Source: Roseovarius atlanticus (GTDB taxonomy: Bacteria; Pseudomonadota; Alphaproteobacteria; Rhodobacterales; Rhodobacteraceae). From it: a DNA stretch of 64,000 nucleotides. The DNA is taken from the NCBI RefSeq assembly GCF_001441615.1, contig NZ_LAXJ01000002.1:310001-374000 (forward strand), given 5' to 3'. Positions 26,437-36,094 of the stretch are shown piece by piece (position 1 is the stretch's first letter; every line of letters starts with the position of its first letter). The notes under the pieces are model-generated. The model saw nothing but the letters and a program-made list of their open reading frames with translations. It ran no database searches and was not told the origin of the DNA. The translations under genes were made by a program, and so were the position numbers.

Positions 26437-26551
26437 GAAGCGTTTCGCGATGACCCTGATGTGCAGCTTACCTGCGAAACGCAACACGACAGCCAATCGT
26501 TGTACGCGTTTCGACTTTGGCAGATGCCTGCGGATAAAGCCGAAACGCTTT
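26437..26551. repeat. dispersed intergenic repeat, copy A
   Basis: This 115-bp element begins with AAGCGTTTCGCG (26438-26449) and ends with CGAAACGCTTT (26541-26551), giving inverted ends. An inner stem CGAAACGC (26475-26482) / GCGTTTCG (26506-26513) surrounds the loop sequence AGCCAATCGTTG (26491-26502). The reverse complement of 38724-38837 matches it over the whole length at roughly 70% by eye, with the loop identical. It occupies most of the 352-bp gap between zauP and tkt. Confidence 0.85.
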
Positions 26552-26580
26552 GGCGCGGCGCGGGGGCGCTTGATCTTTGC

Positions 26581-26607
26581 TTCGGGGCTGGTATGCACGG
26601 CCCCGAA
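26581..26607 (+). promoter_or_regulatory. stem-loop in the transketolase leader
   Basis: TTCGGGGC (26581-26588) pairs with GCCCCGAA (26600-26607) over 11 nt, ending 26 nt before the GTG start. The rest of the gap from 26282 to 26633 holds repeat copy A and no credible gene. A role as leader structure or attenuator is possible but unproven. Confidence 0.4.
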
Positions 26608-26633
26608 CGCCATTTCCAAAAGGACGCTGCCCC

Positions 26634-28649
26634 GTGGATATCGCTGCCCTGCGCTCTGCTCATCCCGATCACTGGAACAAGGCCGCCGCCATCCGCGCGC
26701 TGACGCTTGATGCGGTCCACGCGGCCAATTCGGGCCATTCCGGTATGCCCATGGGCATGGCCGACGTGGCCACCGTGCTCTATGAAAAGCACCTGAAATT
26801 CGACGCGAGCGCCCCCAACTGGCCCGACCGGGACCGGTTCATCCTGTCCGCGGGCCACGGCTCGATGCTGCTATATTCGCTGCTCTACCTCACCGGCTAC
26901 GAGGGCATGACGCTCGACCAGATCAAGAACTTCCGCCAGTGGGGCGCGATTACGGCGGGCCACCCGGAAAACTTCCTGCATGACGGGATCGAGACCACGA
27001 CCGGGCCGCTGGGTCAGGGCATCTCGAACGCCGTGGGTTTCGCCATCGCCGAAGAGGCGCTGCGCGCGCGGTTCGGCAAGAAGGCGGTGGATCACCACAC
27101 CTACGTCATCGCCGGCGACGGCTGCCTGATGGAGGGTGTCAGCCACGAGGCCATCGGCTTGGCCGGGCGGCTGGGCCTGGGCAAGCTGATCGTGCTGTGG
27201 GACAACAACAACATCACCATCGACGGCAAGGTTGATCTGGCCAGCCGCACCGACCAGGTGAAACGCTTCCGCGCCGAGGGCTGGCAGGTGATCGAGATCG
27301 ACGGGCACGACCCCGAGGAGATCGACGCGGCGCTGACCAAGGCCAAGACCGGCCGGCGCCCGACGATGATCGCCTGCAAGACGCATATCGCTTTGGGCCA
27401 CGCGGCGCAGGACACCTCGAAAGGGCATGGCGCGCTGACGGATGCCGACCAGATGGCGGCGGCGAAAGAGGCCTATGGCTGGACGACCGGTCCGTTCGAG
27501 GTGCCCGCCGACATCAAGAAAGCCTGGGAAGCCATCGGCAAGCGCGGCGCCGAGGCGCACGCCGAGTGGAAAACCCGCATGGGCGAGCTGAGCGAGCGCC
27601 GGCAGGCCGAGTTCACCCGCGTCATGGACGGCGAGGTGCCGAAATCTCTGGCCTCGCGCATCCGGGCATTGAAAAAGCAGATTTCCGAGGAATGCCCCAA
27701 GGTCGCCACGCGCAAGTCAAGCGAGATGGTGCTGGAGGTCGTGAACCCGGTCATGCAGGAAACCATCGGCGGCTCGGCCGACCTTTCCGGCTCGAACAAC
27801 ACCAAGTCGGGCGACATGACCGTCTTTGACGAGGGCAACCGCAAGGGCCGCTACATCCATTACGGCATCCGCGAGCATGGCATGGCGGCGGCGATGAACG
27901 GCATGGCCCTGCATGGCGGCATCCGGCCCTATGGCGGCACGTTCATGTGCTTTACCGACTATGCCCGCCCGGCGATGCGGCTGGCCGCGCTGATGAAGGT
28001 GCCCAGCGTCTTCGTGATGACACATGACAGCATCGGCCTGGGCGAGGATGGCCCCACCCACCAGCCGATCGAGCATCTGGCGATCAGCCGCGCCACCCCC
28101 AACACCAACGTCTTCCGCCCTTGCGACACGGTGGAAACCGCCGAGGCGTGGGAACTGGCGCTGACCTCGAAATCGACGCCGTCGGTCCTGTCGCTCACCC
28201 GCCAGGGCGTGCCGACCCTGCGCACCGAGCACAAGCAGAAGAACCTGACCGCACAGGGCGCCTATGTGCTGGCCGATGCCGAAGGCAAGCGCCAGGCGCT
28301 TTTGATGGCCACGGGCTCGGAAGTGGCGATTGCCATGGCCGCGCGGGACCTCTTGCAAGCCGAAGGCATCGGCACGCGCGTCGTCTCGATGCCCTGCTGG
28401 GAACTGTTCGAGGAGCAGGACGAGGCCTATCGCCGCAAGGTTCTGCCCGCGGGCCCAGTGCGCGTCGCGGTCGAGGCCGCGATCCGCTTCGGCTGGGACC
28501 GCTGGCTTTACGGCGAGCGCGGCAAGCGCGAGAAATCGGGCTTTGTCGGAATGCACGGCTTCGGAGCATCAGCCCCGGCAGAGGTCCTTTACGAGCAGTT
28601 CGGGATCACCGCCGAGGCCGTGGCCGAGAAAGCCAAGTCGCTGCTCTGA
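26634..28649 (+). CDS. tkt: transketolase
   Basis: The 671-aa thiamine-diphosphate enzyme moves two-carbon ketol units between sugar phosphates in the pentose phosphate and Calvin-type pathways. The ThDP motif [13 protein letters not shown]...WDNNN, the N-terminal [12 protein letters not shown] and the phosphate-binding [17 protein letters not shown] are intact. GTG 26634 is chosen with AAGGA upstream, giving [27 protein letters not shown]; the track frame further left runs into the repeat region. It diverges from zapA/zauP. Confidence 0.95.
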   Translation: MDIAALRSAHPDHWNKAAAIRALTLDAVHAANSGHSGMPMGMADVATVLYEKHLKFDASAPNWPDRDRFILSAGHGSMLLYSLLYLTGYEGMTLDQIKNFRQWGAITAGHPENFLHDGIETTTGPLGQGISNAVGFAIAEEALRARFGKKAVDHHTYVIAGDGCLMEGVSHEAIGLAGRLGLGKLIVLWDNNNITIDGKVDLASRTDQVKRFRAEGWQVIEIDGHDPEEIDAALTKAKTGRRPTMIACKTHIALGHAAQDTSKGHGALTDADQMAAAKEAYGWTTGPFEVPADIKKAWEAIGKRGAEAHAEWKTRMGELSERRQAEFTRVMDGEVPKSLASRIRALKKQISEECPKVATRKSSEMVLEVVNPVMQETIGGSADLSGSNNTKSGDMTVFDEGNRKGRYIHYGIREHGMAAAMNGMALHGGIRPYGGTFMCFTDYARPAMRLAALMKVPSVFVMTHDSIGLGEDGPTHQPIEHLAISRATPNTNVFRPCDTVETAEAWELALTSKSTPSVLSLTRQGVPTLRTEHKQKNLTAQGAYVLADAEGKRQALLMATGSEVAIAMAARDLLQAEGIGTRVVSMPCWELFEEQDEAYRRKVLPAGPVRVAVEAAIRFGWDRWLYGERGKREKSGFVGMHGFGASAPAEVLYEQFGITAEAVAEKAKSLL

Positions 28650-28690
28650 CGCATCTGTGATCGCGCGCGCGGGAACTGCGTGCGCGACAC

Positions 28691-28726
28691 GGGGTTTCTG
28701 CTTCGATGCATCAGAGGAGAAACCCC
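28691..28726 (+). promoter_or_regulatory. hairpin overlapping the ribosome site of the sugar dehydrogenase gene
   Basis: GGGGTTTCT (28691-28699) pairs perfectly with AGAAACCCC (28718-28726). The right arm covers the last two bases of the AGGAG ribosome site (28715-28719) and ends 2 nt before the ATG at 28729. Folding would hinder initiation, so translational control is conceivable. Confidence 0.5.
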
Positions 28727-28728
28727 AA

Positions 28729-29931
28729 ATGACATTTCGCCCGATCCTGACCGGAACCGCCCTGCTCGTCGCCCTGCCCGCCTTCGGGCAAGAGTTCGAG
28801 CGTGCGCCGCGCAATACCGATCTCGAGCCAGCCTTCGAGGGCCAGTTTCGCGCCCCGCTGGAGTCCAGCGACGTCACACTTCAGGTCACCGATATCGCGG
28901 CTGGGCTGGAACATCCCTGGGGGATCGCGATTCTGCCCGAGGAGGACGGATATCTCGTGACCGAACGCCCGGGCCGCCTGCGCCACGTGGCCGAGGACGG
29001 AACGCTGTCCGACCCTATTGCCGGGATGCCGGAGGTGGCGGCGCAGGGCCAGGGCGGCTTGCTCGACGTGGTGCTGTCTCCCGACTTTGCCGAAAGCCGC
29101 CGGATCTATATCAGCTATGCCAAGCCGGTGGGTGACGGCCTGATGGCCACTGCCGCCGCTTATGGCACGCTGAATGAGGACATGACCGAGGTCACCGACC
29201 TGACGGACATCTTCGTGCAGGAGCCCGGCGCGACAGTGCCCAAGCACTTCGGCTCCAGGATCGTCTTCGACGACGCGGGGCATGTGTTCATCACGACCGG
29301 CGAACACTCGTCGATGAAATACCGCGAGTACGCGCAGGATACGTCCAACACCTACGGCGTTATCGTCCGCCTGACGCTCGACGGCGAAGTGCCGGAGGAC
29401 AATCCCTTCGTTGGCGACGAAAACGCCATCGACAGCATCTGGTCCTATGGCCACCGCAACATCCAGGGCGCCACCATGCGCGACGGTGTGCTTTGGGAGG
29501 TCGAACACGGCCCCAAGGGCGGGGACGAGCTGAACCGCCCGGAGCCGGGCAAGAACTACGGCTGGCCGGTCATTTCCTATGGCGAGACCTATGGCGGATC
29601 GCCCATCGGCTCGGGCGAGGCGCAGCGCGAGGGCATGGAACAGCCCGTCTATTTCTGGGATCCGGTGATCGCGCCGGGCGACATGACCGCCTACGACGGC
29701 GGCATGTTCAGCGATTGGGACGGCGATTTCCTGATCGGCTCGCTCAAGCCCGGCGGTATCGTCCGCCTTGAGATGGACGCCGATGGCAAGGTCGCCGCCG
29801 AAGAGCGCATGGCGATGAGCCTTGGCCGCGTGCGTGACGTGGATGTCGACAGCGACGGGTCCATCGTGGCGATCACCGATTACGCCGACGGACGCCTGGT
29901 GCGGATCGCCACGGACGGCAACGACAGCTGA
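28729..29931 (+). CDS. PQQ-dependent sugar dehydrogenase (soluble aldose/sorbosone dehydrogenase family)
   Basis: The 400-aa protein has a Sec signal peptide (TGTALLVALPAFGQ, cleavage near residue 20) and a six-bladed beta-propeller pattern: LEHPWGIAIL, QGQGGLLDVVLSPDF, SYGHRNIQGA, EHGPKGGDELN, GKNYGWPVISYG. This is the Asd/YliI-type family, which oxidises aldoses in the periplasm with pyrroloquinoline quinone. Family members are sometimes inactive or use other ligands. It is a single gene after tkt, with no PQQ synthesis genes in the window. Confidence 0.85.
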   Translation: MTFRPILTGTALLVALPAFGQEFERAPRNTDLEPAFEGQFRAPLESSDVTLQVTDIAAGLEHPWGIAILPEEDGYLVTERPGRLRHVAEDGTLSDPIAGMPEVAAQGQGGLLDVVLSPDFAESRRIYISYAKPVGDGLMATAAAYGTLNEDMTEVTDLTDIFVQEPGATVPKHFGSRIVFDDAGHVFITTGEHSSMKYREYAQDTSNTYGVIVRLTLDGEVPEDNPFVGDENAIDSIWSYGHRNIQGATMRDGVLWEVEHGPKGGDELNRPEPGKNYGWPVISYGETYGGSPIGSGEAQREGMEQPVYFWDPVIAPGDMTAYDGGMFSDWDGDFLIGSLKPGGIVRLEMDADGKVAAEERMAMSLGRVRDVDVDSDGSIVAITDYADGRLVRIATDGNDS

Positions 29932-29992
29932 GGCTCGGCGGTCGCGTCCCGGACCTGATCCGGGACCTCTTGCCAACGTTATCAGGCGCGGC

Positions 29993-30964
29993 TCAGTGGG
30001 CCGCGCCTTTTCCAAACACCGATGCCCAGACCGGGGCGACGACCTTGGTGCCGATGGGGATAAGCAACGTCCCCAGCACCAGCCCGAATACCCCGTCCGC
30101 CGCTGCCTGCACCGCCCAGGCGACGAACCCCTGGAACCGGTCGACCGCATGGGCGGCATCCTCGGCCCAGTGATGGATCGTGTCATAGGGCATGGACCAG
30201 CCCATCTCGGCCATGCTGTGCAGGATGATCTGGCCGCCGACCCACAGCATCGCCGCCGTGCCGACGATCATCAGAAGTTTGAGGAAATAGGGCATTCCCT
30301 TCACGATCACGCGCCCCAGGCCGCGCGTGACGCCAAGGTTACCGTTCTGCGCCATGAAAAGCCCCGCATCGTCGGCCTTCACGATCAGCGCCACCGCGCC
30401 ATAGACGGCCACGGTGATGCCGACCGCAACCATCGCCAACGTCGCGGCTTCCATCCAGAAATTGCTGGGCGGAATGTTGGACAGCGCGATGGTCATGATC
30501 TCGGCCGACAGGATGAAATCGGTCTTAATCGCCCCCTGCACGCGCTGCTCTTCAAGATGGGTGGGATCCTTGGTCTGGTGGCTGCCGTCCGGCCCGCCGT
30601 GGTGCTTGCCGACGCCAAGCGCATGGGCCACCTTCTCGGCCCCCTCGAAACATAAGTACGCGCCGCCCAGCATCAGCAAGGGCGGGATCAGCCATGGCGC
30701 GAAATTCGACAGGGCCAGCCCCGCCGGCAGCAGAAACACCAGCTTGTTGAAGAGCGAGCCCCGCGCAATCTTCCATACGATCGGCAACTCGCGGGCGGGC
30801 GCAAAGCCGCGCAGGTATTTCGGTGTGACCGCCGCGTCGTCGATCGCCGCGCCCGCTGCCTTGGCCCCCGCCTTGGCCGCCTGCCCCGCCACGTCGTCGA
30901 CCGAGGCCGCCGCCACCTTGACCAGGCTGGTCACATCGTCCAGCAATGCCAGAAGTCCGCTCAT
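29993..30964 (-). CDS. DUF808 (YedI-like) inner membrane protein
   Basis: The 323-aa protein has the family start SGLLALLDDVTSLVKVAAASVDDVAGQA and about five to six membrane helices, including LVFLLPAGLALSNFAPWLIP and GTAAMLWVGGQIILHSM. A short charged loop (KHHGGPDGSHQTKDPTHLEEQ) follows the second helix. The family is widespread but has no established function. ATG 30964 is chosen over the longer frame because it matches the conserved N-terminus. Confidence 0.88.
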   Translation of the reverse strand: MSGLLALLDDVTSLVKVAAASVDDVAGQAAKAGAKAAGAAIDDAAVTPKYLRGFAPARELPIVWKIARGSLFNKLVFLLPAGLALSNFAPWLIPPLLMLGGAYLCFEGAEKVAHALGVGKHHGGPDGSHQTKDPTHLEEQRVQGAIKTDFILSAEIMTIALSNIPPSNFWMEAATLAMVAVGITVAVYGAVALIVKADDAGLFMAQNGNLGVTRGLGRVIVKGMPYFLKLLMIVGTAAMLWVGGQIILHSMAEMGWSMPYDTIHHWAEDAAHAVDRFQGFVAWAVQAAADGVFGLVLGTLLIPIGTKVVAPVWASVFGKGAAH

Positions 30965-31133
30965 ACTCTTGCCTCTCGTTACGCTTGGGTCGAATTGGTT
31001 AGCGCAATCATGCCCCGCGACAGCTGGTTTGCGCAAACGGTTAACGCTAACACGCCAAACCCTTGCGTTTTAAGGGTTTCAGCGCGGCACCCTTGCGTCT
31101 ATATCGCCCTCAACACCGGGATAGGAGAACAAA

Positions 31134-32135
<1,002 letters not shown>

Positions 32136-32158
32136 ACCGACACCACATCGTTTTTAGG

Positions 32159-32179
32159 GCCCCCGTCGCAGATCGCGGC
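32159..32179 (+). terminator. stem-loop after gap
   Basis: GCCCCCGTCGC (32159-32169) pairs with GCGGCGGGGGC just downstream (one G-T pair) over a short loop, followed by TTTC. A rho-independent terminator with a weak T-run. Confidence 0.6.
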
Positions 32180-32343
32180 GGGGGCTTTCGCGTTTCATGG
32201 CGGCTTTCCGCCGTAAACATTGGTTATAGGCCGGCGTGACTGCCCCTTTCGGTCGATGGCGCCGGGCCGCCGCGATGTGCATCTCATGGTCGGCAGGCGG
32301 CATTACGCCCCTGCCCTGAGCCAACGAACAAGGAGCTCTAGAC

Positions 32344-32595
32344 ATGACACGCATCATCGCACTCGCCCTCGCCATCTTTGCCGGCGGCATCGCCTCTGCC
32401 TCGGACGACGACGGCAAGCTTGACATGGCCAAGGCCGAACAGATCAAGACCCAGTTGACAGCGCAGGGCTACGAGGTTCGCAAGGTCGAGATGGAAGACG
32501 GCCTATACGAGGCCTATGCCATGAAGGACGGCGAGCGCTACGAGATCTACCTCGATTCCGACCTCAACATCGTCAAGTCCAAGCGCGACGACTGA
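32344..32595 (+). CDS. PepSY domain-containing small exported protein
   Basis: The 83-aa protein has a short signal peptide (TRIIALALAIFAGGIASAS) and a single PepSY-like domain (about 25-80: AEQIKTQLTAQGYEVRKVEMEDGLYEAYAMKDGERYEIYLD). PepSY domains occur in periplasmic proteins tied to peptidase control or to membrane electron transfer. It lies 54 bp before a cytochrome b gene in the same direction, which suggests that it is the soluble partner of that membrane protein. Confidence 0.82.
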   Translation: MTRIIALALAIFAGGIASASDDDGKLDMAKAEQIKTQLTAQGYEVRKVEMEDGLYEAYAMKDGERYEIYLDSDLNIVKSKRDD

Positions 32596-32604
32596 CAGGC
32601 GAAA

Positions 32605-32626
32605 GGGCCGGCCCTCGCGCCGGCCC
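32605..32626 (+). terminator. intercistronic stem-loop between PepSY and cytochrome b genes
   Basis: GGGCCGGC (32605-32612) pairs with GCCGGCCC (32619-32626) around CCTCGC. No T-run follows, so it more likely tunes mRNA stability or partial termination than full termination. Confidence 0.5.
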
Positions 32627-32649
32627 CCATCCCAGACGGGAGAGACAGC

Positions 32650-33189
32650 ATGACACGATACAAGGTCTGGGATCCGGCCATCCGGATCTTTCACTGGACG
32701 CTGGCCGCCGCGTTCATCGCCAACGCCTTTCTGATCGACGAGGACGCAAAGCTGCACGAGTGGGTCGGCTATGGCGTCATGGCGCTGGTCGGGCTGCGCA
32801 TTCTGTGGGGCCTCGTCGGCCCGGGCCATGCCCGGTTCTCCAGCTTCATTCCCGATCCCGGCGCAGTGACGCGACAAGTCGCCGACATGGCCCTGCGCCG
32901 CCGCCGCACCCATTTGGGGCATTCACCGCTGGGTGCGTTGATGATCGGCAACCTGCTGCTGTCGATGCTGGCCATCTGCGTCACCGGCTACCTGATGACC
33001 ACCAACACCTTCTGGGGCGTCGAATGGGTTGAAGAGGCGCACGAGGCGTTCGTTCTCTGGGCCGAGCTTTCGGTGCTGGCCCATGTCGCGGCCGTCGTTC
33101 TGGAAAGCCTGCGCACCGGCGTCAACCTGCCCCGCGCGATGATAACCGGGTGCAAGACCGTGCCCGATGACGTTAAACTGGAGCCATGA
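32650..33189 (+). CDS. cytochrome b561/hydrogenase-type cytochrome b
   Basis: The 179-aa inner membrane protein has four hydrophobic segments and His residues placed for haem ligation: His15 (RIFHWTLA), His36 (KLHEWVGYG), His131 (EEAHEAF) and His145 (SVLAHVAAVV). It matches the COG3658 type that passes electrons between quinone and a periplasmic partner. It overlaps the membrane LuxR gene by 4 nt (ATGA) and follows the PepSY gene, so the three likely work together. Confidence 0.88.
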   Translation: MTRYKVWDPAIRIFHWTLAAAFIANAFLIDEDAKLHEWVGYGVMALVGLRILWGLVGPGHARFSSFIPDPGAVTRQVADMALRRRRTHLGHSPLGALMIGNLLLSMLAICVTGYLMTTNTFWGVEWVEEAHEAFVLWAELSVLAHVAAVVLESLRTGVNLPRAMITGCKTVPDDVKLEP

Positions 33190-33710
33190 CACCGCGCAGA
33201 CAGGACAAACCCGGCGCGCTCATCGCGCTGATCGCGGTGCAGAGCCTCTGCGCCGCGTTCTTCCTGTGGGACGTGGTGATGGACCTTGCGCCGTGGGACC
33301 TGCGCGCGCTGACCAACCTGCATATCGTGATCGAGGCACTGGCCGCACTGGCGCTGGTGTCGGCCATCGTGTTCGAGACACGCTATCTGATGCGACTGTT
33401 GCGGCGTAAGGCCCATCTTGAATCCCAAGTCTCGATCGCGGCGGGCGCCATGGCGGAAATCATCGAGACGCATTTCGACGAATGGGCCCTCACACCGGCG
33501 GAACGGGACGTGGCGATGTTCGCGATCAAGGGCTTCTCGGTGGCGGAAACCGCCAAGTTTCGCGGCTCTGCCGAAGGCACCGTCAAATCACAGTTGAACG
33601 CGGTCTACCGCAAAGCCGATGTTCCCGGGCGCGGCGCATTACTGGGTCTCTTGGTAGGCGACCTTCTGGACATGCCACTGGTGCCTTCCGAGACGCGTGC
33701 CGCGTCTTGA
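33186..33710 (+). CDS. membrane-anchored LuxR-type transcriptional regulator
   Basis: The 174-aa protein has two membrane helices (about 10-32 and 43-65), a short helical linker (66-95) and a LuxR-type HTH (about 101-160: LTPAERDVAMFAIKGFSVAE, then GTVKSQLNAVYRKADV). There is no receiver or known sensor domain. Its start overlaps the cytochrome b stop. A one-component regulator reading the state of the membrane or of the cytochrome is a fair inference; its targets are unknown. Confidence 0.82.
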   Translation: MTPRRQDKPGALIALIAVQSLCAAFFLWDVVMDLAPWDLRALTNLHIVIEALAALALVSAIVFETRYLMRLLRRKAHLESQVSIAAGAMAEIIETHFDEWALTPAERDVAMFAIKGFSVAETAKFRGSAEGTVKSQLNAVYRKADVPGRGALLGLLVGDLLDMPLVPSETRAAS

Positions 33711-33777
33711 GGCCCTTGCGCCGCACAGCGAAGTTACGGCATACGCAACCCACAGACGGCAGAGCGGTGACGGGCAC

Positions 33778-33921
33778 ATGACGAACAAGATCGCGCTTTT
33801 TCTGGCCCTGCTGATCATCGCGGGGCTTGGCTGGGACTACTATTACAACGACATGGCCGCGTCGTTCTTCCTTGCGCGCAAGACGGTCGACCTGATCGAG
33901 TGGCTGGCCTTCTGGCGCTAG
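33778..33921 (+). CDS. small single-helix membrane protein
   Basis: The 47-aa product has one membrane helix (KIALFLALLIIAGLGWDYYY) and a conserved-looking tail ending DLIEWLAFWR. Similar tiny proteins next to this kind of locus are, as I recall, common in Rhodobacteraceae and often misnamed. It begins 67 bp after the membrane LuxR gene and may belong to the same transcript. Function unknown. Confidence 0.68.
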   Translation: MTNKIALFLALLIIAGLGWDYYYNDMAASFFLARKTVDLIEWLAFWR

Positions 33922-33930
33922 GGTGCCGCG

Positions 33931-34425
33931 TCAGTCCCTGAATCGCTCTTCCAGTGCGTCCTTGACGGCAGGCGTGACGAAGCGGGTCACGTCACCATGC
34001 AGTCGGGCGATTTCCTTCACCAGTTTGCTGGCGATGGCCTGCCGGCGGGCATCGGCCATAAGAAAGACCGTCTCGATCCGGTCGTCCATGGCACGGTTCA
34101 TACCGACCATCTGGAACTCGTACTCGAAATCCGCCACGGCGCGCAGGCCGCGGATGATCACGCTGGCACCCACGTCGCGGGCGCAGTCGATCAGCAGGTT
34201 CTCGAACGGATGCGCCACGATCTCGGTGCCGGTGGCGGCGCTGATGCCGATGCATTCCGCCTCGACCATGGCCACGCGCTCCTCGAGCGTGAACAGCGGG
34301 CCTTTATCTCGGTTGATCGCCACGCCTATGACCAGCCGGTCCACCAGCGTGGCCGCGCGGGCGATGATGTCGGTATGGCCCAGTGTGATCGGATCGAACG
34401 TGCCGGGATAGAGACCGATGCGCAT
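33931..34425 (-). CDS. coaD: pantetheine-phosphate adenylyltransferase
   Basis: The 164-aa enzyme joins AMP from ATP to 4'-phosphopantetheine, the penultimate step of coenzyme A synthesis. The nucleotidyltransferase motif GTFDPITLGH and the segment IIRGLRAVADFEYEFQM are complete. ATG 34425 gives the standard MRIGLYPGTFDP start; a longer frame to 34461 is not conserved. It is convergent with the small membrane protein gene. Confidence 0.96.
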   Translation of the reverse strand: MRIGLYPGTFDPITLGHTDIIARAATLVDRLVIGVAINRDKGPLFTLEERVAMVEAECIGISAATGTEIVAHPFENLLIDCARDVGASVIIRGLRAVADFEYEFQMVGMNRAMDDRIETVFLMADARRQAIASKLVKEIARLHGDVTRFVTPAVKDALEERFRD

Positions 34426-34580
34426 GGGCTTTTCCTTCGTGTCGTGACGCCCTGCAAGCAACTACAAGCGTTGGAGAATTGCAAGCAAGAGCGCCACTTT
34501 CAGTGTTCTTGGACCCATGCCCCAAGAGCGGCCGCCCTGAACTCACAGCGTGTGAAGCCCCCGGTAGGCGCCGGTCGGGA

Positions 34581-35018
34581 TCAGTGTCCCATCACCATGC
34601 TTTCAAGCGCGGCCTTCTCCATCGACAGCTCCTGCAGCCGGGCCTTCACCACGTCGCCGATCGTAACCATGCCGACAAGCTTGCCCTCGTCATCGACCAC
34701 GGGCATGTGGCGGAAGCGGCCATCGGTCATGCGCACCAGGACGGTGTCAGCACTGTCCTGCCGGGTGCAGCAGACAGGTTTCGGGGTCATCAGGTCCGCC
34801 ACCTTGTCATTGAGGCAGCTCGGGCCCGACGTGGCCAGGCCGCGCACGATGTCGCGTTCCGACAGGATGCCGTCTGCGGTGGCGCCATCCACAGACACGA
34901 CCAGGCCGCCGATCCGGTGCTTGGCCAGAATTTGCGCAGCCTCGGACACCTCGGTCTCGGGCGTGACGGTGATCACCTTGTCGCTTTGCTTAGACTTTAG
35001 TATCTGTTGAACGATCAT
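34581..35018 (-). CDS. CBS domain protein
   Basis: The 145-aa protein consists of two CBS motifs forming one Bateman module (about 8-65 and 75-130: HRIGGLVVSVDG...GILSERDIVRGL; GRFRHMPVVDDEGKLVGMVTIGDVV). Such stand-alone modules bind adenine nucleotides and act as energy sensors. ATG 35018 is chosen because GAGGG lies just before it; a TTG at 35030 is less likely. Its partner is not apparent from the neighbours. Confidence 0.88.
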   Translation of the reverse strand: MIVQQILKSKQSDKVITVTPETEVSEAAQILAKHRIGGLVVSVDGATADGILSERDIVRGLATSGPSCLNDKVADLMTPKPVCCTRQDSADTVLVRMTDGRFRHMPVVDDEGKLVGMVTIGDVVKARLQELSMEKAALESMVMGH

Positions 35019-35078
35019 CCGGACCCTCAATTCTTCAATGATTTCAGGTGACCAGCGTTCCCCAGAACCTGAGTCCTG

Positions 35079-35975
35079 TCAAGCTTCGGCTTCCAGCCGC
35101 GCCACCTCCGCGCGGATCCCCTCGCACAGGGCGGCAGCAAAGCGGTTCATCCGGTCGAGCCTGCGGTCGTCCTGATGCCGCACGAGATAGAAACTCCTGG
35201 TCAGGCTGAACGTGTCCGGCAACAGCTTTTGCAGCCGCCGGAAGAATGGCATTGCGAAATCGTGCATGATGCCCACACCGCCCCCCTGCTGGATGCAATG
35301 GGCCTGCACCGAAACAGAGTTCGACGCAAGCGCCACCCGGTCCGCACCGGTTTCGCCCAGGTAATCCAGTTCCTTGTCGAAGATCATGTCGGGGATGTAG
35401 CCCACCATGCGATGCGCCGCGAGATCGTCCAGCGTCTCGATCGGCGGCGCCTGCCGCAGGTACCAGCGAACGGCCGCGAGATGCAGCTTGTAATCGGTGA
35501 TCTTCTGAACGCTCAGACGCCCCGCGGAGGGCGGGCTGACCGCGATGACCATGTCCGCTTCGCGCCGACTGAGGTTGAAGACCCGCGGCAGCGCCACGAT
35601 CTGAAGATCCAGGTCGGGGTTGTCCTTGGCCATCTGCGCGCAGACCTTCGGCAGGATGAAATTGGCGCACCCGTCCGGCGCGCCGATGCGGATCTGACCC
35701 GAGAGGCCCCCCGCCTGCCCCGCCATTTCCTCGTCGGCATCGCGCATCGCCGTCTCGGCGCGGCCCACGTGCCCCATCAGCCGCTGGCCCGCATCGGTCA
35801 GCGCATAGCCGGTGGGCGACTTGGCGAAAAGCGGCGCGCCGGTATCGGCCTCCAGCCGCGCGATACGGCGGCCCACGGTGGCTGGGTCCAGCTTTAGCGC
35901 CCGGCCCGCCGCCGACAGGCTTTCGGTACGCGCCACCGCCAGAAACACCCGCAAATCGTCCCAGTTCGATACCAT
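35079..35975 (-). CDS. LysR family regulator, probable regulator of mmsA
   Basis: The 298-aa protein has an N-terminal winged helix (VFLAVARTESLSAAGRALKL, then ATVGRRIARLEADTG) and a C-terminal substrate-binding-type domain (about 90-290). It is divergent from mmsA across a 119-bp gap that holds a strong dyad, the usual arrangement for local control. The inducer may be a valine or inositol breakdown product, but that is inferred from mmsA only. Confidence 0.9.
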   Translation of the reverse strand: MVSNWDDLRVFLAVARTESLSAAGRALKLDPATVGRRIARLEADTGAPLFAKSPTGYALTDAGQRLMGHVGRAETAMRDADEEMAGQAGGLSGQIRIGAPDGCANFILPKVCAQMAKDNPDLDLQIVALPRVFNLSRREADMVIAVSPPSAGRLSVQKITDYKLHLAAVRWYLRQAPPIETLDDLAAHRMVGYIPDMIFDKELDYLGETGADRVALASNSVSVQAHCIQQGGGVGIMHDFAMPFFRRLQKLLPDTFSLTRSFYLVRHQDDRRLDRMNRFAAALCEGIRAEVARLEAEA

Positions 35976-36000
35976 GCCCCTGCCCTTTGATCCTCTGCTT

Positions 36001-36022
36001 GGCTTTGCATTCCTGCAAAGCC
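36001..36022. promoter_or_regulatory. candidate LysR operator between lysR-type gene and mmsA
   Basis: GGCTTTGCA-TTCC-TGCAAAGCC is a perfect dyad with 9-bp arms and holds a T-N11-A core. It is 26 bp upstream of the regulator start and 73 bp upstream of the mmsA start. TTTTT follows on the plus strand, so a hairpin with terminator character is a second reading. Confidence 0.6.
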
Positions 36023-36094
36023 TTTTTGGAACATTGCCTCTTTTCCCACCAAAAACGCAACGCTAACCTGCGCGCAAACCCAAGGAGGACCGTT

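Noticed and set aside
26388..26858. Short open frames upstream of and across the transketolase start
   Set aside because: They coincide with repeat copy A or with the transketolase coding sequence on the other strand; composition and lack of ribosome sites argue against genes.
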